A stretch of DNA of 9,254 bases, taken from assembly GCA_013002105.1 (NCBI GenBank), contig JABDKS010000012.1, positions 1 through 9,254 on the forward strand, written 5' to 3'. Below, one piece after another: positions 1 to 5,530 of this stretch; within the stretch, counting starts at the first letter, position 1; the number at the start of each line of letters is the position of its first letter. Source of the DNA: Pirellulaceae bacterium. Lineage in GTDB: Bacteria; Planctomycetota; Planctomycetia; Pirellulales; Pirellulaceae. The position numbers and the translations under genes were made by a program. The notes beneath the pieces were generated by a model. The model ran no database searches and was not told the DNA's origin. It saw only the letters and a program-made list of their open reading frames with translations.

Positions 1-43
1 ACAGAGTCGGTGGTCCATCTTGTCGAATTCCGATCCGGCATTC

Positions 44-1657
44 TCAATCCGGTTGCAAATACTTTACACCTAAGTCGCGGGGCAGCGGCGTGACTTGATT
101 TTCCACGCCCCATCGCTCCCATGCCGCATTGAGTTCGTGTACCAAATCTGCATGCTGTTTCGCCAAGTCGTTTGATTCGATCCGGTCGATCGAGATGTCG
201 TACAATTCCCAGGGCTGATCATCGAGCGCCACAAGCTTCCATTTTCCGCGACGCACGGCGCGGTTTCCTTGGTGTTCAAAAAATAACGTCCGCTCGCCCG
301 TGCCATGATTGATCTGGTGAATGAGATCGCGCCCTGGCAATGGCAGCGGCGATTCATACCGAGCACCACTGACAGCGATCGCCGCGGGCATCAGATCGAT
401 GACGTGAGCCGACTGGCGATGCACGGAACCACCTTCGACGCTCAACCCTTCGGGCCAATGCACAATTCCTGGCGACGCGATGCCACCTTCATGATTGAAG
501 TGCTTGTAAAGTCGCCAAGGTGTGTTGCACGCATTGGCCCATCCTGATCCAACACTGTGAAAGGTACCGGCGATTCCCATTTGATCCAACTGCTCCCCTT
601 TGTGCAGAATATTTTGGTTGCTCGATACAATGTCAAATCCAAAGGGATCCCATTCGAAGCACGCACCGTTGTCGGAAGTAAACACAATCAAGGTATTTTG
701 AAACTCTTCGGCGGCCTTGAGGTCTTTGATCACACGGCCAATCTGTTGGTCCAAGCGATCGACCATCGCCGCATGAATCGCCATCCGCCGTGCAAGATCT
801 TGCTGCCGATCGGAATCCAAAGTATCCCAAGCAGGATTCACACCGATTTTCGTTTCTCCATAGTTCCGCCAATGCGAACGCGGACTCAGTTTTGTGCTTT
901 GGCTGACAATCTGCAGTTCTTTCATTCTCTGCAATCGATCTTCACGTAGTCGATCCCAACCGATGTGATAACGCTGGGCGTACTTGGCAATCTCCGCTTT
1001 GGGTGCTTGCAAGGGAAAATGCGGCGCGTTGTATGCCAGATATAAAAACCACGGACGCTCAGGCGTCTGCCGTGCGAGTTGTAAAAAATCGATTGCGTGG
1101 TCCGTCACTGCATCGGTTGCATAGAACTCTCCGTCGGCGTACTCGCGAGCACGTCTGTCTTTGGGGAATCGCACGAGATGATCCGCATCAAAGAAACGCT
1201 TTGCGCTAACCAACGTCCCGTAAAACTCTTCGAACCCATTCTCAGTCGGATCCGGCGTCCCCAAATGCCACTTGCCCGACATAAACGATCGGTAACCTGC
1301 CGTCGCCAACACCTGTGGAATCGTTTGTGCGTCATCCGAAAGCACGCCGCGGTAGCCGGGACGCCCCAAATCATTGGTGGTCATGTGCCCCAAGCCGACA
1401 CGATGCGGATACTGCCCCGACATCAAACTGGCTCGCGAAGGGCAACACCTACCCGTGTTGTAAAACTGAGTCAGTCGCACGCCACCGTCAGCGAGTGAGT
1501 CCAACACGGGCGTCTCGATCTCACCGCCGAAACATCCCAAGTCGCTGTAACCCAAATCATCAACCAGAATGTACAGAATGTTGGGACGCGCCGGTTCGCT
1601 CGCGACAGCCATGGTGGACAGAGAGACAAGCAGCGAAATCACCGTCAATCGAATCAT
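44..1657 (-). CDS. Secreted formylglycine-dependent sulfatase (arylsulfatase-like, S1 family)
   Basis: This 537-residue protein should hydrolyse sulfate esters of an unidentified substrate in the periplasm or outside the cell. Residues 1-20 form a signal peptide (MIRLTVISLLVSLSTMAVAS). The alkaline-phosphatase-like fold begins at PNILYILVDDLGYSDLG, with metal-binding Asp33 and Asp34. The signature CCPSRASLMSG at 71-81 fits C-x-P-S-R, so Cys71 is the predicted formylglycine. Further active-site elements are GKWHLG (128-133), His213 in APHFPLQAP, TSDNG with Asp329/Asn330, and Lys385 shortly before HEGG. The length is close to that of Pseudomonas AtsA, which I recall as about 536 residues. The ATG at 1657 lacks a clear Shine-Dalgarno but is supported by the signal peptide directly behind it; the stop is TGA at 44-46. 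Activity needs a separate maturase, not seen here. Planctomycetes carry many paralogues, so the substrate cannot be named. The family call is firm. Confidence 0.96.
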   Translation of the reverse strand: MIRLTVISLLVSLSTMAVASEPARPNILYILVDDLGYSDLGCFGGEIETPVLDSLADGGVRLTQFYNTGRCCPSRASLMSGQYPHRVGLGHMTTNDLGRPGYRGVLSDDAQTIPQVLATAGYRSFMSGKWHLGTPDPTENGFEEFYGTLVSAKRFFDADHLVRFPKDRRAREYADGEFYATDAVTDHAIDFLQLARQTPERPWFLYLAYNAPHFPLQAPKAEIAKYAQRYHIGWDRLREDRLQRMKELQIVSQSTKLSPRSHWRNYGETKIGVNPAWDTLDSDRQQDLARRMAIHAAMVDRLDQQIGRVIKDLKAAEEFQNTLIVFTSDNGACFEWDPFGFDIVSSNQNILHKGEQLDQMGIAGTFHSVGSGWANACNTPWRLYKHFNHEGGIASPGIVHWPEGLSVEGGSVHRQSAHVIDLMPAAIAVSGARYESPLPLPGRDLIHQINHGTGERTLFFEHQGNRAVRRGKWKLVALDDQPWELYDISIDRIESNDLAKQHADLVHELNAAWERWGVENQVTPLPRDLGVKYLQPD

Positions 1658-1720
1658 GGCAGCAAGTAATCGTCAGGTAAAGAAAAAGACGCGAATCAAA
1701 GAGTTTAACCCGAAGAGCAA

Positions 1721-1788
1721 CCCCGTAGAACGGACTTCAGTCCGTTACCCACGTCAGCTCCGTAGTACGGACTTCAGTCCGTTACCCA
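1721..1788 (+). repeat. Pair of palindromic repeats (copies 1 and 2, TTC-centre orientation)
   Basis: Two copies of a unit centred on AACGGACTTCAGTCCGTT. Copy 1 has its core at 1729-1746 and copy 2 at 1767-1782, about 37 bp apart. Each is preceded by CGTAG and followed by ACCCA. Copy 2 has one change at the left edge (TACGG for AACGG). The core is an 8-bp inverted repeat around TC; as RNA it can fold a 7-bp stem with a UUCA loop. The pair lies between the sulfatase start and the end of the CPBP protease gene. Confidence 0.93.
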
Positions 1789-1874
1789 CCTTCAATTTTA
1801 TTACCGCGGCACTGCCCAACTGGATTCCCGGTCGCTTCGTCCCTTTTAAAACGTTGTGGAGATCGCACAGGAGC

Positions 1875-1941
1875 AACGGACTGAAGTCCGTTCTACGGGG
1901 GTGCACAGGGGTAACGGACTGAAGTCCGTTCTACGGGGGTG
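1875..1941 (-). repeat. Pair of palindromic repeats (copies 3 and 4, inverted relative to copies 1 and 2)
   Basis: The same unit in the opposite orientation, AACGGACTGAAGTCCGTT, at 1875-1892 and 1913-1930, with 38 bp between copies. Each is followed by CTACGGGGGTG. With copies 1 and 2 they make a divided inverted repeat spanning about 220 bp. The flank of copy 4 runs into the preceding minus-strand gene and supplies its last codons and stop (1931-1942). Confidence 0.93.
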
Positions 1942-2860
1942 ACCAATAGGACGACCGAAAGCAAATTACAAAACAGACGAATCCAACAACGGCAAACCCG
2001 CCGTGGACCCACCATTGGACTGCGGTCGGTATCTCGCCAAATTTTACAATCATCCGCCACAGATTGATTCCGCTATTGATGAAGAAGTGTGCGGCGATCG
2101 TCGGCAAAATGGACTGACTACGCCACGCGATGTACCCCAACCAAAAACCGATGGGAATCACCGCAATGATGTTCAGCGGCATAATATGAACCAACGCAAA
2201 CACAATCGAAGTAACCGTGATACCTGTAACGGCGCCCCATCGCTGGACCAATCGTTGCTGCATGTACCCGCGAAACAAGACTTCCTCAAAAAGCCCTGGT
2301 AAGACACCGATCAGGATTACGAAAGCGATTGCGGTGGGAATCGTCAGTTTGCTAAAGAGCGATTCAAACGACGCGTCGGCGGGCAAAAAATCGGAGGCTG
2401 CCACCGCAGCAGTCAGTCCAACGACCGTTGGAAAAATGGTTCCGATCGCGGCGAGCCAATAGATACTACGGGACGGTTTCGGCGTCGACCACGAAATTCG
2501 TTCACGCCATGGAGTCGGCGACTTCCAAACACACAGCAACGCCGTCAAGCCGAACCCCAATTGCCCCAGAACCAACATCGACAAGAAAAAGGGGGGCTCG
2601 GTGAGCCGTTCGGTCAATTTGGGACCCAGTTGCTCCGGCGTGACACCGTTTGCTAGTTCGATCGCGACCAACACGATCGTCAGAATCACTTGCAACACCG
2701 TCGCGATGAGCAACGAAACAAGCACCGCGGTAAACACCGTCCACACGCGTGGCAGATCACCACGATCCGTCGATGTCGATGACTCGAGCGGATCTGTCAA
2801 ATCACCGGACATCATGCCGTTTCGCCAGAAGTGTTGCGGATAGAAGTGGTCATCATACAA
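1931..2860 (-). CDS. CPBP (CAAX/Abi) family intramembrane glutamic protease
   Basis: An integral membrane protein of the CPBP family, related to eukaryotic Rce1. The three family motifs are present in order (numbered from the TTG at 2860): EEVLFR at 192-197, FALVH at 221-225 and HFFIN at 258-262. Hydrophobic segments lie near 41-68, 92-111, 134-156, 174-190, 211-245 and 283-301. The N-terminal 35 residues are polar. The start is unresolved. TTG at 2860 has GGAG nine bases upstream (2870-2873). ATG codons at 2815 and 2812 are better codons but have no visible ribosome site; they would give 294 or 293 residues. The last residues (SPP, stop TAG at 1931-1933) are encoded inside the flank of palindromic repeat copy 4, so the natural C-terminus may have been altered by repeat insertion. 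The substrate is unknown; bacterial members are variously tied to protein processing, bacteriocin immunity or regulation. Confidence 0.92.
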   Translation of the reverse strand: MYDDHFYPQHFWRNGMMSGDLTDPLESSTSTDRGDLPRVWTVFTAVLVSLLIATVLQVILTIVLVAIELANGVTPEQLGPKLTERLTEPPFFLSMLVLGQLGFGLTALLCVWKSPTPWRERISWSTPKPSRSIYWLAAIGTIFPTVVGLTAAVAASDFLPADASFESLFSKLTIPTAIAFVILIGVLPGLFEEVLFRGYMQQRLVQRWGAVTGITVTSIVFALVHIMPLNIIAVIPIGFWLGYIAWRSQSILPTIAAHFFINSGINLWRMIVKFGEIPTAVQWWVHGGFAVVGFVCFVICFRSSYWSPP

Positions 2861-3065
2861 CGATGATCACTCCGCTGACACAACGTGCTGCTGACACACC
2901 CGGCCGCCGGAATAATGCACGCCAATTGCTTGACGTCCACCCCAGCTTGCGGTGGATCGAATAGAGGATTTAGCAATGTCAGGTGCTGATTGCACCGGTA
3001 GAAGACGGCGACGCACCAGGCGCAATTCCATCGACCTCTCAGGACGTCCGCCGTGGCTGCCGTCA

Positions 3066-3080
3066 ACGCCGGATCGGCGT
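3066..3080 (-). terminator. Small hairpin just past the stop of the Gly/Arg-rich protein gene
   Basis: ACGCCG and CGGCGT form a perfect 6-bp stem around GAT, starting two bases beyond the TAG at 3083-3085 on the minus strand. There is no run of U after it, so it is at best a weak or Rho-assisted terminator. Confidence 0.3.
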
Positions 3081-3082
3081 CC

Positions 3083-3562
3083 CTACTGTTTTGAAAGTCG
3101 TAGGATCTGTCGTCGCACTTTCGGCGGCATGATGTAGCGGGGATTGTTAGACGCGTCTTCGCCGGCGTCTGGATCAACCTTCAAGAACTTCAGATCGAAG
3201 CGATTTTCTAACTTGGCCATGATCGCTTTGAGTGAACGCATCTTGTTCTTGGGCAATCCCAGTAACTCATCCAGTTCGGGCAGCGACAGTGGTTGGTCAG
3301 CAGACTCGGCGATCTTCAATAAATGCTTCCACATCCCGCGACTCTGAATCCGCTTCAGTTTTTGCGGCAACGGCAAGCTGGCAACGTCCTCACGAGCCGG
3401 CCCACAATTGCCGCCGCCGGCTTCCATTGCTCCACCCCGTCGCCCCCTGCCACGCGGGCCGCCGCCTCGCGGACCACCGCCACCGTTGAGACGTCGGTTC
3501 AAAATCTCCATCGCCTTTTTGCAATCGGCTTCGTCTTCCAAATTCACCATTAAATGAGGCAC
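3083..3562 (-). CDS. Hypothetical protein: Gly/Arg-rich linker plus possible winged-helix C-terminal domain
   Basis: I do not recognise a named family. From the GTG at 3562 the protein has 159 residues. I chose this start because AAGGGAGAG (3567-3575) sits four bases upstream; a GTG at 3580 and an ATG at 3550 are in frame but worse placed. Residues 5-26 look helical (MVNLEDEADCKKAMEILNRR). Residues 27-52 are very rich in Gly and Arg (GGGGPRGGGPRGRGRRGG), an RGG-like, probably disordered and nucleic-acid-binding segment. Residues 62-159 are mostly helical and basic; the pattern LSLPELDELLGLPKNKMRSL followed by a second helix and a short strand pair resembles a winged helix-turn-helix. No signal peptide or membrane segment is seen, so it is probably cytoplasmic. 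The role could be DNA or RNA binding; this is inference. It has its own long 5' region and appears monocistronic. Confidence 0.75.
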   Translation of the reverse strand: MPHLMVNLEDEADCKKAMEILNRRLNGGGGPRGGGPRGRGRRGGAMEAGGGNCGPAREDVASLPLPQKLKRIQSRGMWKHLLKIAESADQPLSLPELDELLGLPKNKMRSLKAIMAKLENRFDLKFLKVDPDAGEDASNNPRYIMPPKVRRQILRLSKQ

Positions 3563-3629
3563 TCGGCTCTCCCTTCGCACAAATCAATCAGTCTTCCATA
3601 CCTCGGCAGAGAACACCGCCGAGACTTTC

Positions 3630-3658
3630 GCAGTGCTTACGCCTTGCGTGAGCACTGC
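3630..3658. repeat. Strong 13-bp hairpin with 3-base loop
   Basis: GCAGTGCT (3630-3637) pairs perfectly with AGCACTGC (3651-3658). The inner bases TACGC/GCGTG extend the stem to 13 bp with one T-G wobble, leaving the loop CTT. It lies about 70 bp upstream of the start of the Gly/Arg-rich protein gene. Neither side has a T-run, which argues against a simple terminator. It looks like an interspersed palindromic element, but only one copy is present in this window. Confidence 0.65.
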
Positions 3659-3970
3659 ATAGATCATAGCGGCGCCGGCGGCCAAGGCAAGGGCTGGGCC
3701 GGTTCTGTTAATTCGCCCTCTCCATTCTCGTCGGATACTGTGTCGGTTCCGGCGACATCGACGGCGTTGACGACGCGAAAACGGATTCCACGCGGATCGA
3801 CGCCAACTGCTCCGATCCCTTGGCCGATGTCGCTGCGGATCCGGTCGCTTGCCCGTTCTGGAGGATCGTCGCAACGGGCACCCGCCGATCGGCTCGGGTT
3901 ATGGACGACGCACAGCGGCGGAGCATGCATCAAACGTAATGCGCCCGCGTACCAGGAAGCCGTATCGGGG

Positions 3971-4036
3971 GTACCGAAAATCGGTGGGCGATCACCTGAA
4001 AACCGGTGATCCACCTGAAAATCGGTGGTCGCCCGG
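3971..4036. repeat. Cluster of three short imperfect repeats, ACC(TG/G)AAAA(T/C)CGGTG
   Basis: Three similar units follow one another: ACCGAAAATCGGTGG from 3973, ACCTGAAAACCGGTG from 3994 and ACCTGAAAATCGGTGG from 4013, with periods of 21 and 19 bases. Each has ACC or CACC on the left and GGT or GGTG on the right around an A-rich centre, so each can form a tiny hairpin (ACCGA/TCGGT in the first). The cluster ends in GCCCGGGC. The pattern is too short and irregular for CRISPR. Confidence 0.7.
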
Positions 4037-4100
4037 GCCAATCTAAAATCTCAAATAGCCGGGCCGCGAAATGGGCCATCGGATGGTGCTGGTGACGCCA

Positions 4101-4128
4101 TTGACGCTGACGCCGGCCTAGCTAGACT
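4101..4128 (+). promoter_or_regulatory. Candidate sigma-70-type promoter for the small PC4-like protein gene
   Basis: TTGACG (4101-4106, five of six bases of the -35 consensus) and TAGACT (4123-4128, four of six of the -10) are separated by 16 bases. Transcription would begin near 4135, leaving a leader of about 39 bases before the GTG at 4174. This is a match by eye only. Confidence 0.4.
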
Positions 4129-4173
4129 GGTGCTAATGAGAACCGTTGTCAATAAGCAAGGTCGGGCATCGAA

Positions 4174-4494
4174 GTGCTAAAAGAAACGATTTTGAACGTC
4201 TTCCCGGGCGCAGACGATAGTCACCGTTTGGTGGTCGCGATCCAACAATCCGCCGAGGGTCCCAGCAATTTGGTTCTTCGACAGGAGACTTTCGCAGCAG
4301 ACGTTGGCTGGTTTGTTCAAAGCCGTGTCGCAATCGAACCGTGCCAGGTCACCGGGCTCAAATTGGCGCTGGGCAGCGGTTCGCCCCATTGCGGTTCGCC
4401 CAAGTCAAGCGTCCCGCGTGCCAAAATGCCAGCCCAACGGGTGTCCGCTTCGATTCTGCCGTTTTCCGATGCGTTGGCGAATCAAGCCAGCTAA
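4174..4494 (+). CDS. Small hypothetical protein with PC4-like pattern
   Basis: This 106-residue protein has no name I can assign. GTG at 4174 is the only reasonable start, because an in-frame TAA lies at 4153; the ribosome site is poor (AAGG about 12 bases upstream). Residues 18-31 form a predicted strand-rich part (HRLVVAIQQS), followed by LVLRQETFAADVGWFVQS (33-50), RVAIEPCQVTGLKLALG (51-67) and a Ser/Pro/Ala-rich tail. The order 'L-R-x-E ... G-W-F ... V-x-I-x-P-x-Q-V-x-x-L-K' parallels the PC4/Sub1 single-strand DNA-binding domain (IREYW ... KPGRKGISLNPEQWSQLKE). That resemblance is my reading and has not been searched. Codon use fits the neighbouring genes. It converges on the ferritin-like gene across a shared hairpin. 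Confidence 0.68.
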   Translation: MLKETILNVFPGADDSHRLVVAIQQSAEGPSNLVLRQETFAADVGWFVQSRVAIEPCQVTGLKLALGSGSPHCGSPKSSVPRAKMPAQRVSASILPFSDALANQAS

Positions 4495-4524
4495 ATTCCG
4501 CCGACGCCAAGCGTCCGGCGGAAT
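4495..4524. terminator. Bidirectional terminator hairpin between convergent genes
   Basis: ATTCCGCCG (4495-4503) pairs with CGGCGGAAT (4516-4524). The inner ACGC/GCGT continue the stem around the loop CAA, giving 13 bp with one bulged C at 4515. It begins directly after the TAA of the upstream plus-strand gene (4492-4494) and lies 33 bases past the stop of the minus-strand ferritin-like gene. A T-rich tract (ATTTT) follows ten bases later on the plus strand and TTT follows on the minus strand. Confidence 0.75.
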
Positions 4525-4557
4525 CGTTCGATTTTGGACCATCCCTGATCGGGACGA

Positions 4558-5013
4558 TTAAGCGGTCTTCTGTGACGAGCCCGAACCGGCGGCGGAACCT
4601 TCGCTGTTCCGCAGCAACTTCGTGTACTCATCCACGCCCTCTTGTTCTTCTGTCAGGATGTCTTCCAGGAAGATCACGAGCGCTTTGTCGCCCTCGGCCA
4701 TGTCAATCGCTTTGCTATACATTTCGACCGCTTTGGCTTCGAAAGCGAGGCTGAACTGCAGGACTTCCTGTAGGTCACGTGATTGTTTGATCTCGTTGCG
4801 CGTCGCGACAGGAACACCGCCCAAAGCGACGATTTTGTCGCCCACCTTTTGTGCGTGACCGAACGACTCCTTTGCATCGTCCAAAAATTTCTCGGCGTAG
4901 ACCTCACGCCAAACACCTTCGACGATAAAGCCCGCCTGTGCATACTGGGCCACGCCCGTCCATTCGTGTTTCAGGATTTCGTTCAAGTGGTCAATGATTG
5001 CTGAATCTGCCAT
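4558..5013 (-). CDS. Ferritin-like / bacterioferritin-related protein
   Basis: A 151-residue four-helix-bundle protein of the ferritin-like superfamily, probably cytoplasmic and involved in iron storage, oxidation or peroxide protection. It aligns along its length with bacterioferritin: LNEILKHEWTGVAQY (helix A, Glu17), DDAKESFGHAQKVGDKIVALGGVP (helix B, Glu49/His53), LAFEAKAVEMYSKAI (helix C, Glu92) and DILTEEQEGVDEYTKLL (helix D, Glu122/Glu123/Glu125). Two features are unusual. The helix-B Glu lies four residues, not three, before His. The helix-D ExxH motif has Gly126 where bacterioferritin has His130. The haem-ligand Met52 of E. coli Bfr corresponds to Phe51, so haem binding in the usual way is unlikely. 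The tail is Ser/Gly-rich. ATG at 5013 has only an A-rich region (AAGAAA) upstream. The stop is TAA at 4558-4560. Calling it true bacterioferritin would overstate the evidence. Confidence 0.9.
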   Translation of the reverse strand: MADSAIIDHLNEILKHEWTGVAQYAQAGFIVEGVWREVYAEKFLDDAKESFGHAQKVGDKIVALGGVPVATRNEIKQSRDLQEVLQFSLAFEAKAVEMYSKAIDMAEGDKALVIFLEDILTEEQEGVDEYTKLLRNSEGSAAGSGSSQKTA

Positions 5014-5064
5014 GGGATTTCTTTTGCGACGGTTGGGTGGGGGTCAAAGACGTTTGTTCTCTGC

Positions 5065-5092
5065 ACAATATCGCATCGAGTATCTGTGTAAA
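5065..5092 (-). promoter_or_regulatory. Candidate sigma-70-type promoter for the ferritin-like gene
   Basis: On the minus strand TTTACA (5087-5092, five of six bases of the -35) is followed after 16 bases by TATTGT (5065-5070, four of six of the -10). The start point would be near 5058, giving a leader of about 45 bases before the ATG at 5013. No convincing Fur or peroxide-regulator site is visible next to it. Confidence 0.4.
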
Positions 5093-5518
5093 AGGTCAGA
5101 GTGGTTGTCGGCTGGAGAATATCTGCCGACGCCGTGGACTGTTGAAAACGACTCTCAATTGCATGTCGCCTGGGTCGGCCTTTCACCCAGTACCGATTCG
5201 TCAATACCGACTTGCGACAACGGGCGGGGGCGTGACGAGCCAATCGGGACTGGTTTCGTGCGAATTCCGCGTGACCGGGATAATCATCAAAGTCTCACAA
5301 GCTGCGTTGGCAACATCCAACGATAGCACCTGCAAGCTTTGCGCACGTTACCAGACGAGAATCGTCCCACCACGGTTACAACCGATCTAATCAATTCACG
5401 TGCGATAGCCCGATGGAGTGGACCGATGAATCCAAAAGGTGCAATCCCACTCATCGGGATGCCCATTTATCACCGGAAACCCGAGTATCACGGCCCCATG
5501 GGCATTGATTAACCGCGC

Positions 5519-5523
5519 GAGGA
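5519..5523 (+). promoter_or_regulatory. Ribosome binding site that fixes the GTG start of the porin
   Basis: GAGGA lies seven bases before GTG at 5531. This is the best-placed Shine-Dalgarno sequence in the window. With the signal peptide directly after it, it settles the non-ATG start. Confidence 0.8.
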
Positions 5524-5530
5524 ATCAATA

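Larger units (their letters stand above)
3563..4173. other. 611-bp intergenic region with hairpin, repeat cluster and candidate promoter, no convincing gene
   Basis: Open frames exist on both strands (plus 3554-4009, minus 3664-4041), but they overlap each other, lack ribosome sites and show no recognisable domain. The stretch holds a 13-bp hairpin (3630-3658), a cluster of short palindromic repeats (3971-4036) and a promoter-like sequence before the next gene (4101-4128). It may be a decayed gene or a block of interspersed repeats. Confidence 0.6.
5014..5530. other. 517-bp divergent intergenic region
   Basis: This separates the divergent ferritin-like and porin genes and must hold both promoters. 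Apart from the candidate promoter at 5065-5092, I see a 6-bp inverted repeat CTGGGT/ACCCAG (5170-5190) and an 8-bp inverted repeat ATGCCCAT/ATGGGCAT (5459-5505) in the porin leader. An open frame at 4994-5326 (plus strand) overlaps the ferritin-like gene start, has no recognisable content and is not called. Confidence 0.6.

Noticed and set aside
1721..1941. Possible CRISPR array
   Set aside because: There are only four units, in both orientations, with no regular spacers and no cas genes nearby. The units are self-complementary palindromes.
1931..2860. CPBP protease as an abortive-infection or bacteriocin-immunity gene
   Set aside because: The old 'Abi' name of the family does not show a defence role. 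No toxin, bacteriocin or phage-defence gene is nearby.
3554..4041. Overlapping open frames on both strands (plus 3554-4009, minus 3664-4041 and 3708-3926)
   Set aside because: They overlap each other, lack ribosome sites, and the longest minus one starts with TTG inside the short repeat cluster. No domain or composition pattern supports a real protein.
5279..5287. GATAATCAT as a Fur-type iron box controlling the ferritin-like gene
   Set aside because: It is a single half-like match more than 200 bases from the candidate promoter, with no second unit beside it.
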